DNA of 64,000 nt from Streptomyces sp. MH60 (GCF_002939385.1 NZ_MULI01000003.1:1-64000), one strand, 5' to 3'; shown: positions 19,439-28,256, counted from the stretch's first letter. The notes: generated from the letters alone by a model not told the origin. Numbers and translations: made by a program.

Positions 19439-20113
19439 ATGCGTCTGCTGCTCATCAGGCACGGCCAGACCCCGTCCAACCTCAAGCACCTCCTGGACAC
19501 GGCCGAGCCGGGCCCCGGTCTGACCGCCCTCGGCCAGGAACAGGCGGCAGCGCTGCCCGACGCGCTGGCGTCCGAGAAGATCGACGCGCTGTACGCGTCG
19601 ACGCTCGTGCGTACGCAGCTGACCGCCGCCCCGCTGGCCTCGGCGACCGGACTGGAGGTCCGGATCCGGGCCGGTATCCGGGAGCTGACCGCCGGCGACC
19701 TGGAAATGCGCGGCGACGACGACGCGGCGCGCACCTACATGCACACCGCGTTCGCCTGGTCCGCGGGGGACGTGCGGCTGCGGATGCCCGGGGGCGAGAA
19801 CGGGGTGGAGGCACTCGCCCGGTTCGACGCCGTCGTCGCCGAGGCCCACGAGAGCGGTGCGCAGACCGCGGCGCTGGTCAGCCACGGCGCCGCGATCCGC
19901 ATGTGGGTCGCGGCGCGCGCCGACAACGTGGACGTCGACTACGCCAGGCAGCACCCCCTGGCGAACACCGGGATCGTCATCCTCTCCGGCTCGCCCGACC
20001 GGGGATGGCGAGCGCTGCTCTGGGAGGGCGAGTCCCTGGGACCCGTGCCCCTCACGCCGGGTCCGAACGACCCCACGGGGGCCACCGTGACGGAATTCAG
20101 CCGGGGGGAGTGA
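19439..20113 (+). CDS. Histidine phosphatase family protein
   Basis: A 224-residue phosphoglycerate-mutase-like phosphatase. The catalytic RHG motif is LLIRHGQTPSN near residues 4-14, and the second catalytic His is in VSHGAAIRMW near 142. A DxxG-like loop and GGENGVEALARF precede it. Substrate unknown. It starts 71 bases after manD, so co-transcription is possible. The 3' end overlaps the convergent metallophosphatase gene by 17 bases. Confidence 0.9.
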   Translation: MRLLLIRHGQTPSNLKHLLDTAEPGPGLTALGQEQAAALPDALASEKIDALYASTLVRTQLTAAPLASATGLEVRIRAGIRELTAGDLEMRGDDDAARTYMHTAFAWSAGDVRLRMPGGENGVEALARFDAVVAEAHESGAQTAALVSHGAAIRMWVAARADNVDVDYARQHPLANTGIVILSGSPDRGWRALLWEGESLGPVPLTPGPNDPTGATVTEFSRGE

Positions 20114-21986
20114 GGAACTCCCGCACCGGCAGCGGCCGTCCGACGATCCGGGTGTCGCCCAGCCAGCCGTAGAAGCCCTGCCCGAACCGTTCGTCGAACT
20201 GCGTGCCGCCCAGGACGAAGGGCTTGCCGAGGGTCGCGATGCCGGTCGACGGCTGCGTGGGATTGCGCGCGATCTTCGAGCCGTCCACGTACATCACCGT
20301 GCGGCGGCCGTCGTTGACGACGGCGACGTGCATCCAGCGCCCGACCGGCACCGCGTGGCTCCACGACGTGGGGTCGGCGTCCTGGCGGTGCGGGTAGACC
20401 ACGAACTGGAGGAACCGCTCGGGGGAGAGGTTGAGGCTGCACGTCGGCTCCAGCGGGGACCAGCCGGTCGTCTTGCCCGCGTCGCCGTTGCGGCCCTCCC
20501 AGCTGAGGATGCCCATCCAGTCGTGGTTGCCCTCGAACGGCTCGGGCAGCCGGACGAAGGTCTCGATGGTGTACCCGCGCGGGAACTTCTCGCTGTTCAG
20601 GGCCGCCCCTTCGGCGGTGGTGAGGACGGCGCCGCGGTCCGGGCCCTGACCGCCGTCGAAGCGGAGGCTGGCGTGCGCGGGCTGCCCGCGGTGGTGGTCC
20701 GGCGACCAGGTGAGCGCGTCGCCGCCACTGGCGTGCAGTCGGCGCACCGTCAGATCGTTCCCGCGGCCGGTCAGGTCCTTGACCACGGTGCCGTCGGCCA
20801 GGGGCGCGCCCGGCCGCTGGGCCGCGTCGGTCCCGGCCGCGTCGAAGCGCCAGTAGGCGAGCGTGCCGCGGGGCATCACGGCCCGGGCCGGCCGGGGCTT
20901 CGGCACGGGTCGGGGCGCGAAGCCGGCGAACCGCTCCTCGAAGTCGACGGTGAGCGTGAACCGGTCGGCGGGACCGGTGAGTTCGAGTGTCTCGGCCGCC
21001 AGCGGGGAACGGTCCGCGGGGTCCCGGGCGAGGAACCAGGGCGAGAACGTCTCCACGTCGACGGCCCCGCGCACCAGGTCGAACCCGTAGGTGCGGATCA
21101 TGCCCGCGCCGCCGTAGTAGCGGTCCTGGTAGTTGGTGATGTGCACGTGGACGTCGTGCCCGGCGTCATTGGCCAGCACCGTGCGGCCGGGCGGCCAGTA
21201 GTGCCCGCCCAGCGCCAGGAAGATCTGGTCGTTGCCCTTGATCAGGCCGTCCCACAGACGCCGGCCGTGGTCGGACAGCCTCGCCTCGCCGTCCTCCCCG
21301 GACCAGGCGATGTCGTGCGTGGTCAGCACCGCCGGCAGGGTCGGGTGCCGGTCGAGCACCCCCTGCGCCCACGCCAGTCCCCGGTCGGAGACCCGCCAGT
21401 CCAGGGCGAGGACGAGCCACTGCCGGTCCCCGGCCCGCAGGACGTGGTAGCTGTTGTAGCCGTCCGGCGAGGCACCGCCGAACGTCGGCATGGACCGGTA
21501 GCGGTCGGGCCCGAACGCGGAGAGGTAGGCGGAGTCGCCCCGCTGGTCGTCGGTGGACGACCGGATGTCGTGGTTGCCCGCCAGCACGCTGTACGGGACC
21601 CGGCCGTGCAGGACGCGGAAGGCGTCGGCCGCGAGTCCGATCTCGTCCTCGGTGCCGTGCTCGGTCACGTCGCCGAGGTGCGTCATGAACGCGATGTTGG
21701 CCGCGGCCCGCTCGGTGACGAGGTGGCGGAACGTCGCCCGCAGCGGGGCGGGATCGGCGCTGTCGGCATCGAACAGGTACTGGGTGTCGGGCAGCACCGC
21801 CAGCGCGAACCGCGGACTGTCGGCGTCGAACCGGCCGCCGGACCCCCCGGCCGCCTCGACCGCTCCCGCCGGGACGGTACCCGTACCGGCGACCACGGCA
21901 CCGGCCGCCGGTACGGCCACCGCCGCCCGCAACACCACACGTCTGTCGGGATGACGGCGACCACTGCTCTGTGCCTCTGTGCTCAT
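20097..21986 (-). CDS. Tat-exported metallophosphoesterase with C-terminal LamG domain
   Basis: A 629-residue secreted protein. The N-terminus has a twin-arginine signal (RRVVLRAAVAVPAAGAVV). The calcineurin-like phosphoesterase domain spans about 55-300, with motifs LPDTQYL, THLGDVTEHG, VLAGNHDIR and LTTHD, and a GGHYWP late motif. A concanavalin/LamG-type jelly-roll covers about 375-625 (FDGGQ, YTIETFVRLP, MHVAVVNDGRRTVMYVDGSKI). The combination suggests a phosphatase anchored to or acting on an extracellular glycan or phosphate ester. Its tail overlaps the phosphatase gene on the other strand. Confidence 0.9.
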   Translation of the reverse strand: MSTEAQSSGRRHPDRRVVLRAAVAVPAAGAVVAGTGTVPAGAVEAAGGSGGRFDADSPRFALAVLPDTQYLFDADSADPAPLRATFRHLVTERAAANIAFMTHLGDVTEHGTEDEIGLAADAFRVLHGRVPYSVLAGNHDIRSSTDDQRGDSAYLSAFGPDRYRSMPTFGGASPDGYNSYHVLRAGDRQWLVLALDWRVSDRGLAWAQGVLDRHPTLPAVLTTHDIAWSGEDGEARLSDHGRRLWDGLIKGNDQIFLALGGHYWPPGRTVLANDAGHDVHVHITNYQDRYYGGAGMIRTYGFDLVRGAVDVETFSPWFLARDPADRSPLAAETLELTGPADRFTLTVDFEERFAGFAPRPVPKPRPARAVMPRGTLAYWRFDAAGTDAAQRPGAPLADGTVVKDLTGRGNDLTVRRLHASGGDALTWSPDHHRGQPAHASLRFDGGQGPDRGAVLTTAEGAALNSEKFPRGYTIETFVRLPEPFEGNHDWMGILSWEGRNGDAGKTTGWSPLEPTCSLNLSPERFLQFVVYPHRQDADPTSWSHAVPVGRWMHVAVVNDGRRTVMYVDGSKIARNPTQPSTGIATLGKPFVLGGTQFDERFGQGFYGWLGDTRIVGRPLPVREFLTPPG

Positions 21987-22153
21987 CGGGGCTCCACGGA
22001 CCGGGTGACGGAAGGGGATCAGCCCGCATGCTGCTCACCCGCGCCGACCGCCCGATGGCGCCGAGCTGAACGCCGCCTGCCCGGCGGTGGGCGACATGGG
22101 TCGGCGGCCGGCGGCGGCCGTGGATCACGCCGCCAGGGACGGGGGCCCCGGCC

Positions 22154-22537
22154 CTACCCTCGGCCCTCCCGGCGAAGAGTGGTGCCGCCGACCGGCCTGG
22201 ACGGGACGCTTCCGTGCCGTCCGCGGTCGGTTTCGTCCTGTACGAGCAGGGAGAGGAGCGAGGCCACGGTCAGGCCCGCTTCGGCGGGGTGGCGCAGGAC
22301 CTGGTCCGGCTGGATGCGGTAGGTGTTGGTGCGCCCGTCCCGGGTGTGGGAGAGGTAGCCGTCCTGCTCCAGGTCGGAGATGATCCGTTGGACGGCGCGC
22401 TCGGTGAGCCGGCAGCGAACGGCGATGTCACGGATCCGGATGTTCGGGTTGTCGGCGATGGCCGCCAGCACGCGGGCGTGGTTGGTGACGAACGTCCATC
22501 CGGTGTGTGATTCAGGTACTTCCACCATGCGCTGCAT
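22154..22537 (-). CDS. Winged-helix transcriptional regulator
   Basis: A 127-residue DNA-binding protein. The winged helix is residues 20-80: ARVLAAIADNPNIRIRDIAVRCRLTERAVQRIISDLEQDGYLSHTRDGRTNTY. The rest is a short C-terminal tail. ATG 22537 has an AAGGTG ribosome binding site; ATG 22528 is also possible. It is divergent from the STAS gene, separated by about 105 bases that are unusually A+T-rich for this genome. It probably controls itself and the STAS gene; ligand unknown. Confidence 0.82.
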   Translation of the reverse strand: MQRMVEVPESHTGWTFVTNHARVLAAIADNPNIRIRDIAVRCRLTERAVQRIISDLEQDGYLSHTRDGRTNTYRIQPDQVLRHPAEAGLTVASLLSLLVQDETDRGRHGSVPSRPVGGTTLRREGRG

Positions 22538-22642
22538 TCTACGGAGCACCTTGCGTGAAACCAGATACGTGACATACTTTTCGTGCTAAAGGCTGCGTGT
22601 ATCGGTGGGCCCGCGTGCGGGAGACACAGGAAGGACCTGAAG

Positions 22643-23026
22643 GTGTCTTGGCATGAGGCGGTCACAGGGCGTACGGGCGAGGCCGACGCCGGCCTGCCGC
22701 GGGGCGTGGACCAGGTCACGGTGGACCAGTACGCATGGCACGGCGCCTGGGTCGTCGCCGCGCGAGGTGCGTGCGACCTGAGTTCGATCGGGCCCCTGAC
22801 GGAGGCGCTGGGCATCGCGGCCCGGGAGCAGGCGAAAGTCGTTCTGGACGCTTCCGGCATCGCCTTCGCCGACTCGAGTCTGGTGAACCTGCTGATCCTC
22901 ACCCGTCGAGCGGTCGACCTCCGTGTGGCCGCGCCGCCGCAGCAGTTGCGGCGCCTCCTGGAGATCACCGGAGTCGACGCGATCATCGAGGTGCGGGCGG
23001 CGGTGGACGAAGCGGCGGCCTGCTAG
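22643..23026 (+). CDS. STAS-domain protein (anti-anti-sigma factor-like)
   Basis: A 127-residue STAS protein. The core strand VVLDASGIAFADSSLVNLLIL places the likely phospho-acceptor at Ser78 or Ser79, and a second strand LRVAAPPQQLRRLLEITGV follows. GTG at 22643 is preceded by AAGGACCTGAAG. No kinase gene is adjacent, and it is divergent from a winged-helix regulator. The family acts by partner switching with HATPase proteins; the partner may be encoded elsewhere. Confidence 0.84.
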   Translation: MSWHEAVTGRTGEADAGLPRGVDQVTVDQYAWHGAWVVAARGACDLSSIGPLTEALGIAAREQAKVVLDASGIAFADSSLVNLLILTRRAVDLRVAAPPQQLRRLLEITGVDAIIEVRAAVDEAAAC

Positions 23027-23216
23027 AACTCCTGCCGCGGCAGCCCCCGTCCGGTCACCGCCCCTCCGATGCCCCGGGCGGGGGCGCGGGCGCGGTCGGG
23101 AACAGGGGCACCGGCCCCCGCTGTTGCATGGGCGGAGGGCGGGCGCCGTTTCCCGGGAGCGCCGTGCCCCCCGCTGTACTCGGATCGCGACGTATGCCTG
23201 CAGGAGGACTCTTTTC

Positions 23217-24050
23217 ATGACGAACCGACCCTTGACGCTCATGGCCGTGCACGCCCATCCCGACGACGAGGCCACCGGAACCGGCGGGGTGCTGGCCCGG
23301 TATGCGGCGGAGGGCGTCCGCACGGTACTCGTGACGTGTACCGACGGCGGTTGCGGTGACGGACCGGGGGGCGTCAAGCCGGGCGATCCGGGGCACGACC
23401 CGGCAGCCGTCGCGCTGATGCGCCGTCAGGAGCTCGAGGAGAGCTGCGAGGTCCTGAAGATCAGCGATCTGGAGATGCTGGACTACGCCGACTCCGGAAT
23501 GATGGGCTGGCCGAGCAATGACGCTCCGGGGTCCTTCTGGCGGACCCCGGTCGAGGAAGGCGCCGCGAGGCTCGCGGAACTCATGCGGCACTACCGGCCC
23601 GATGTGGTCGTCACCTACGACGAGAACGGCTTCTACGGCCACCCCGACCACATTCAGGCCCACCGCATCACGATGGCGGCCCTGGAGATGACGGAGCTGA
23701 CGCCGAAGGTGTACTGGACGACGATGCCCCGCTCGATGATGCAGCGGTTCGGCGAGACCATGCGCGAGTTCGGTGAGGACATGCCGGAGCCGGACCCCGC
23801 CGAGGCCGCCGCGATGGCCGAGATCGGACTCCCCGACGACGAGATCACCACCTGGGTCGACACCACCGCGTTCAGCGGTCAGAAGTTCGACGCGCTGGCC
23901 GCGCACGCCAGCCAGGGCGAGAACATCTTCTTCCTCAAGATGGGCAAGGAGAGGTTCGGTGAGCTGATGGGCACGGAGACCTTCGTCCGGGTCCGGGACA
24001 CCACCGGCGCGGCCGTACCGGAGAACGACCTCTTCGCCGGACTGCGCTGA
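23217..24050 (+). CDS. PIG-L family (LmbE-like) zinc-dependent deacetylase
   Basis: A 277-residue PIG-L hydrolase. Zinc ligands are visible in HAHPDDEAT (residues 11-19) and in the GFYGHPDHIQAH segment near residue 141. The family includes the mycothiol enzymes MshB and Mca, which deacetylate or cleave glucosaminyl conjugates. The sequence between motifs differs from both, so I do not assign it to mycothiol metabolism. ATG 23217 follows GGAGGAC. The only close neighbour, a TetR gene, converges on it 20 bases downstream. Confidence 0.88.
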   Translation: MTNRPLTLMAVHAHPDDEATGTGGVLARYAAEGVRTVLVTCTDGGCGDGPGGVKPGDPGHDPAAVALMRRQELEESCEVLKISDLEMLDYADSGMMGWPSNDAPGSFWRTPVEEGAARLAELMRHYRPDVVVTYDENGFYGHPDHIQAHRITMAALEMTELTPKVYWTTMPRSMMQRFGETMREFGEDMPEPDPAEAAAMAEIGLPDDEITTWVDTTAFSGQKFDALAAHASQGENIFFLKMGKERFGELMGTETFVRVRDTTGAAVPENDLFAGLR

Positions 24051-24070
24051 CCCGTCCGACTGCCCGCCGC

Positions 24071-24637
24071 TCACGTTTCGGCGAGGGCGGCCCGCAGTCC
24101 GTCGGTCACCGCGTCCAGGCAGCTGCCGAAACTCGTGTGTCCCCCGGCGTCGATCCAGTGCCGGAAGGCGTTGCCGAAGGCCACCGTGGCAAGCTGTGCG
24201 ACGAGTTCGGCGGTGTCGGCCTCGACCTGCCGTTCGATCAGGGCCTCGCGGATCGCCCGGGTGATCGCGGCCGCCTTGGTCCGCTCCCGTTCCTGCAGCT
24301 CGGGGCTGGCGTCGATGACCGCCCGGCGCTCCGCCGCGTCGTCCACCTGTGCCGCGAGCCGGGTGCCGACGCGGGACATCGCGTCGAGGGCGGCGGTGAG
24401 CGGAGCCGCGTCGGGGTCTGCCGCCAGGACCGCTTCCGCGAGCGCCGGGGGCAGGCGCTCCGAGCCGCCGAAGAGAACCTCGCGCTTGTCGGGGAAATAG
24501 CGGAAATAGGAACGCCGGGTGAGCCCGGCCCGCTCGGCGATGTCGGTCACGGTCACGTTGTCGTAGCCGTGCTCCGCGTAGAGCTCCAGAGCCGCCCGCT
24601 TCAGGCGCTGCTCGGCACCCGGATCCCACCTTGCCAT
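24071..24637 (-). CDS. TetR-family regulator
   Basis: A 188-residue TetR protein. Its helix-turn-helix is VTVTDIAERAGLTRRSYFRYFPDKREVLF near residues 28-56. It is divergent from a saccharopine-dehydrogenase-like gene, with 118 bases between that carry a 17-base palindrome at 24693-24709. It probably represses that gene. The C-terminal domain is short and helical; ligand unknown. Confidence 0.9.
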   Translation of the reverse strand: MARWDPGAEQRLKRAALELYAEHGYDNVTVTDIAERAGLTRRSYFRYFPDKREVLFGGSERLPPALAEAVLAADPDAAPLTAALDAMSRVGTRLAAQVDDAAERRAVIDASPELQERERTKAAAITRAIREALIERQVEADTAELVAQLATVAFGNAFRHWIDAGGHTSFGSCLDAVTDGLRAALAET

Positions 24638-24692
24638 GGGCCGACCCTAACAGGTGATGTCTCGCTGTGTCGTCAGTGCTAGCCTGTAGTCA

Positions 24693-24709
24693 TGACACGG
24701 TGTGTCATC
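24693..24709. promoter_or_regulatory. Palindromic operator between TetR and dehydrogenase-like gene
   Basis: ATGACAC and GTGTCAT form perfect seven-base arms around GGT. A related direct fragment (TGTGTCGTCAGTG) lies about 25 bases to the left. The site is 47-63 bases before the start of the downstream gene and 56-72 before the TetR start. Repressor binding is inference from position and symmetry. Confidence 0.6.
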
Positions 24710-24755
24710 ACTGGGGTCCGCCCCGGTGCGGCCCGGAGCAGGCAGGGACGTACAC

Positions 24756-25928
24756 ATGACCGAGACCGGTGAGACCAATGGGACGGCGAGCGGGGACAGG
24801 GCGAACGACGAGGTGTGGATCGTCGGGGCGACCGGCCGTGTGGGCCGTGGCGTCGCCGCGCGACTGGTCGCGCGGGGACTGACGGTCGTACCGGTGGGGC
24901 GCAGCAGGGAGCGGATGGCCGCCGCCGGCGCCGAAGCCGGACTGCCCGCGGACGCGAAGGCCGTCGTCGCCGACTCGGCCGAGCGGATCGCGGACGAGGT
25001 CGTCCGGGGGCGCCCGCGGGTGGTGGTGAACACGATGGGGGACTACGCCGTCACGGCACCGGTCATCGCCCGGGCCTGCATGTCCGGCGGCGGCCACTAC
25101 GTCGACCAGGCCAACGACGTGGTCGCCGTGGAGGGTCTGCTCGCTCTGCACGACGAAGCGGTACGGGCGGGCAGCACCCTGGTCACCGGGGCCGGATTCG
25201 GTGTGCTGGCGACGGAGGCGCTGGTGGCGAAGCTGTGCGAGGAGCGCCCTGTGCCGCACCGGGTGCGGGTCGACTCCGTGGCCTCGGTGGACGTGGAGGC
25301 GGGGGCACTCGGCACCGCCCTGGCGACCGGCATCGTGGACGCGCTCGTCATGGGCGGACGGCGTTACGAGAACGGACGGCCGGTGGCCGCGCGCCTCGGT
25401 GCCGACCCCCGGCGGCTCATCTTCCCGGACGGGACCTCGGCCAAGTCGGCAGGTGCCGCGTCCGGAGAGCTGATCGCGGCGCACGCGGCGAGCGGAGCGC
25501 CGTTCGTCACCGCCACGTCCGCCCTCGCCCCGAGCTCTCCGCTGCTGCGTGCCGTGCTCCCACTGCTGGGCCGACTGCTGTCCGTCCCGGCGCTGCGGCG
25601 CCACGCCGTCGGCCTGCTGGGCCGGGTGACGGTCAACGCCGCACCCCGTCCACGCGCGCACTCCTGGGGGCACGCCGTCGTGGAGTGGCCCGACGGTACC
25701 CGGCGCGAGGGATGGCTCCGCGCGGGCGAGGGCATGGGCTACACGGCCGACGTCACCGCCACGGTCACCGAACTGCTGGCCGGTGGGTCCTCCAGGCCGG
25801 GGGCCTGGACGCCGGCGGCCGCCCTCGGGCCCGGCCTGGCGGCAACCGCCGGTGGCACCTTCGTACTGGACCGACCGTCACCGGCCCCCGGCGCCCCGCT
25901 GGGTGACGCGCCTGGTGAACCGCAGTGA
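24756..25928 (+). CDS. Saccharopine-dehydrogenase-like NAD(P)-binding protein
   Basis: A 390-residue protein with an N-terminal Rossmann domain (VWIVGATGRVGRGVAARLVARG near 20-41). Its VVNTMGDYAVTAPVIARACMSGGGHYVDQAND region is typical of the saccharopine-dehydrogenase/trans-enoyl-reductase-like superfamily. The C-terminal half has no recognisable catalytic motif. Role unknown; the divergent TetR and palindrome suggest it is inducible. ATG 24756 has a GCAGGGA-type ribosome binding site. Confidence 0.82.
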   Translation: MTETGETNGTASGDRANDEVWIVGATGRVGRGVAARLVARGLTVVPVGRSRERMAAAGAEAGLPADAKAVVADSAERIADEVVRGRPRVVVNTMGDYAVTAPVIARACMSGGGHYVDQANDVVAVEGLLALHDEAVRAGSTLVTGAGFGVLATEALVAKLCEERPVPHRVRVDSVASVDVEAGALGTALATGIVDALVMGGRRYENGRPVAARLGADPRRLIFPDGTSAKSAGAASGELIAAHAASGAPFVTATSALAPSSPLLRAVLPLLGRLLSVPALRRHAVGLLGRVTVNAAPRPRAHSWGHAVVEWPDGTRREGWLRAGEGMGYTADVTATVTELLAGGSSRPGAWTPAAALGPGLAATAGGTFVLDRPSPAPGAPLGDAPGEPQ

Positions 25929-25954
25929 CCGGTCGAATATGCCGCCTTCCGCTC

Positions 25955-26032
25955 GGTGTTCTCGGGCAGCCAGAGGTCCAGCTCCAGCGGCCGGCTTCCC
26001 GCGCGTTCGGCGAAGGGGACGCCCCGCAGCAC
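25955..26032 (-). pseudogene. Possible fragment of an alpha/beta-hydrolase (esterase)
   Basis: A minus-strand stretch reads VLRGVPFAERAGSRPLELDL followed by WLPENT, which resembles the start of secreted or lipase-like alpha/beta hydrolases (VP-Y-A then L-LDL-LP). No downstream GxSxG region is present, and the frame runs into unrelated sequence. It lies in the 200-base gap between the dehydrogenase-like gene and the quercetinase gene. The match is short, so this is a weak call. Confidence 0.28.
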
Positions 26033-26128
26033 CCGGGTGCCCGACTCGCGGGCCGGCCGCGGGAGGCACGGGTGCGACGTCCGGATGGGGCGCGGCGATC
26101 AGCTCGCGGAGGGGGCGGCGCCCGGCGG

Positions 26129-26686
26129 TCACGGGGTGCGCCACTGGTGGTCGGGCAGGAACCGCACGTCGAACTCCTGGGGCACGGTGGCGAATCGTTC
26201 CGGCTCGGGCACGTAGGGCTCGGGCGGCAGTCCGAGGGCTTCGGCGGGCGTACCGAGACTTTCGAAGAAGCGCTCGAAGGTGCGGCCCGGGCCGGCGGCG
26301 ACACCGACGACCTGGCTGTGGTGGCGTTCCATGCGGTAGGCGTGCCGGCAGTTCTTGGGCACGAAGCCGAAGTCACCGGGCGTGAGCAGCTTCTCCTGCT
26401 GCTCGCCCTCGGTGTCCTCGACGAACAGACGGACCGCGCCCTGGGTGACGTAGAAGACCTCGTGGGTGTCCGTGTGCAGATGGGCCGGGATGATGTCGCC
26501 CCTGGGGCCCTCGACGGTGAAGAAGTTGAAGGTGTTCTCGGTCTGCTCCCCGCCGGCGTAGATCGTGATCAGGTCGCCGAACAGGTGGGCGCGGTCTCCC
26601 TCGCCCTTCTCGATGAAGTACGGCTTGCCCGGTTCGGCGGGGATGTGCGAGGCGCGCCGGTAGCGTGTGGCGTACTCGATGGTCAT
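26129..26686 (-). CDS. queD: Quercetin 2,3-dioxygenase, monocupin
   Basis: A 185-residue single-cupin dioxygenase that matches QueD of Streptomyces sp. FLA in length and sequence pattern. Metal ligands fall at the same numbering as I recall for that enzyme: His69 and His71 in PAHLHTD, Glu76, and His115 in NCRHAYR. QueD opens the flavonol ring of quercetin and releases CO. The opening MTIEYATRYR and the AHLFGDLITIYAGGEQTENTFNFF segment support the call. A divergent MarR gene and a perfect palindrome in the shared promoter suggest induction by a flavonoid or phenolic. Confidence 0.93.
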   Translation of the reverse strand: MTIEYATRYRRASHIPAEPGKPYFIEKGEGDRAHLFGDLITIYAGGEQTENTFNFFTVEGPRGDIIPAHLHTDTHEVFYVTQGAVRLFVEDTEGEQQEKLLTPGDFGFVPKNCRHAYRMERHHSQVVGVAAGPGRTFERFFESLGTPAEALGLPPEPYVPEPERFATVPQEFDVRFLPDHQWRTP

Positions 26687-26713
26687 GGCTCTCCCGTGTC
26701 GGCGGCACTGCAA

Positions 26714-26730
26714 TGTCAGGCAGCCTGACA
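26714..26730. promoter_or_regulatory. Perfect palindrome, probable MarR operator
   Basis: TGTCAGGC-A-GCCTGACA is a perfect 17-base palindrome with eight-base arms. It lies 28-44 bases upstream of the quercetinase start and 68-84 upstream of the MarR start. The size and symmetry fit MarR dimers. Regulation of queD by the adjacent MarR is inference from this layout. Confidence 0.7.
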
Positions 26731-26797
26731 TATAGGGTTGCCGACCGCCAAGCGGGCCAACGGGCCGGCCCGCCGCCCACCACCCCGTGAGGAACCG

Positions 26798-27259
26798 ATG
26801 CATCCCGCTGACCGCAATCTCCCGCAGTTGCTGGGTGACGCCCGGCGCTGGTTCGACGAGGCCCTGCTCGCCGCTCTGGACGAGGCCGGCGCGTCGTCCG
26901 TCTCCCCGACGCAGCTGGGTCTGTTCAGCGTGCTGGACGAGGACGGCACGACGGTGTCGGAGCTGGCCCGGCGGATGGGCGTCACCCGGCAGACCGCCCA
27001 CCAGGCCGTCCACGGCCTGGTGCACCTCGGACTGCTGGAACAGGCGCCCGACCCCGCCTCCGCCCGGCGGCGGCTGATCCGGCGCACCCCGGAGGGGCAG
27101 CGCGCGCATCAGCAGGCCGACCTCGTTCTGCGACGTCTGGAGGAGACGCTCGCCGAGCGGATCGGGCGGGACGCGGTGGCCGCGCTGCGGGCCGCGCTGG
27201 AGGCGCCATGGGGTCCGGCGCCGGCCCGCGATCCCGCAGCCGCCCCTCCACGCCCGTGA
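26798..27259 (+). CDS. MarR-family regulator, probable quercetinase repressor
   Basis: A 153-residue MarR protein. The winged helix is visible as VSPTQLGLFSVLDEDGTTVSELARRMGVTRQTAHQAVHGLVHLGLLEQAPDPASARRRLIRRT (about 33-95), with dimerisation helices at both ends. ATG 26798 follows GTGAGGA. It is divergent from queD with a perfect palindrome between. MarR proteins often sense phenolics, fitting a flavonol-degradation switch. A strong terminator hairpin starts at its stop codon. Confidence 0.92.
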   Translation: MHPADRNLPQLLGDARRWFDEALLAALDEAGASSVSPTQLGLFSVLDEDGTTVSELARRMGVTRQTAHQAVHGLVHLGLLEQAPDPASARRRLIRRTPEGQRAHQQADLVLRRLEETLAERIGRDAVAALRAALEAPWGPAPARDPAAAPPRP

Positions 27260-27285
27260 GGGCCGGACACCCGTGCCCGGCCCTC
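27258..27285. terminator. Bidirectional terminator hairpin after MarR gene
   Basis: GAGGGCCGG and CCGGCCCTC form perfect nine-base arms, extended by CAC/GTG pairing inside, starting within the MarR stop codon. It separates the MarR gene from the convergent endoglycosidase gene. No U-tract is present, as is usual in Streptomyces. Confidence 0.7.
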
Positions 27286-27332
27286 AGTGGTCCGCTCTGC
27301 TCCTGACATCGTTGTCGAAGCCCGCGGACGCC

Positions 27333-28256
27333 TTACGGCGTGTAGACGGCCTCGCTGCCGTACAGCTCCCTGGTGAACGCGGAGACGTCGGCGCTGCGAT
27401 CGCTGCCGTCGAGGTTGTACGTCAGATAGACGCCGTACCCCTCGCCGACGGTGCGGCGGGCGAGGTCGGCGGCCGTGCTCTGCGAGGTCCGGCCGATCTC
27501 GACGGCCGCCGGTGACAGCTTCGCCTTGGGCAGCGCGATGCCGGGGACCTGCCAGGTGCCGTAGTACGGGTTCCAGGCGTAGTCGAACGTGGAGGAGATG
27601 TCGACGCCGCCGTACGACAGCCGGGAGGCGGCCGGGCCGATGTTGTAGAGGCTGATGATCTTGTCCGGCATGTTCGCACGCAGTGCCGTCACCAGGTGCA
27701 CGAACGAGCTGTCGTTGGGCCGGCCGGTGCCGTTGTTGCCGTACTCGGCGTATTCGTCGTCGAAGTCGACGCCGTCGAGGCCGTACTCGGTCACGGTGTC
27801 CGAGAGTTGCTTCGCGAACGCCGACGCCGCCTGCTGGGAGGGGAAGTTGGCGAATCCGGCACCCTGGTGGTTGCCCAGCACCGACAGGACGACCTTGATG
27901 CCCTTCTGCTGCAACGGCCGTATTTGCGTGGCGGCGTTGTCGAGGACGCGCTGCACGTTCTCGTTGAAGTGCAGGTACGCCGTCTTCGAGGCCGTGTCGT
28001 AGTTGATGTTCGCGGCGAAGATCACGGCGACGTCGAAGACGTTGCCGCCCCCGTTCTCCAGCGTGTACTTGCCGACGTTCAGCATGCTGTTGTTGTTCAC
28101 CTCGATGTAGGCCACCGAGGTCGGCCCCTGCTTCGCGGAGGCGGGGGCGGGGGCCGATGTGGCGCCGGTCGCGGTGGCCGCGCCGAAGACGAGGGCCGCG
28201 ACGGTCGACAGCGCGAGCGCCGCCGTCCGCGCTCTTCTCCGTACCAGAGTGAACAT
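27333..28256 (-). CDS. Secreted endo-beta-N-acetylglucosaminidase H (GH18)
   Basis: A 307-residue secreted enzyme matching Endo H of Streptomyces plicatus nearly throughout. It has a signal peptide with MFTLVRRRARTAALALS, a mature start near APASAKQGPTSVAYIEVNNN, and the GH18 catalytic motif GLDGVDFDDEYAEYG, where the last Asp and Glu are catalytic. Endo H cuts the chitobiose core of high-mannose N-glycans, releasing glycan from glycoproteins. It stands with snapalysin and a cellulase as a group of extracellular degradative enzymes, all on the minus strand. Only one mature domain is present, as in the reference enzyme. Confidence 0.96.
   Translation of the reverse strand: MFTLVRRRARTAALALSTVAALVFGAATATGATSAPAPASAKQGPTSVAYIEVNNNSMLNVGKYTLENGGGNVFDVAVIFAANINYDTASKTAYLHFNENVQRVLDNAATQIRPLQQKGIKVVLSVLGNHQGAGFANFPSQQAASAFAKQLSDTVTEYGLDGVDFDDEYAEYGNNGTGRPNDSSFVHLVTALRANMPDKIISLYNIGPAASRLSYGGVDISSTFDYAWNPYYGTWQVPGIALPKAKLSPAAVEIGRTSQSTAADLARRTVGEGYGVYLTYNLDGSDRSADVSAFTRELYGSEAVYTP

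Noticed and set aside
23217-24050. Calling the PIG-L protein a mycothiol conjugate amidase (Mca) or MshB
   Set aside because: Zinc motifs fit the family, but the sequence around them differs from both enzymes and no mycothiol gene is adjacent.
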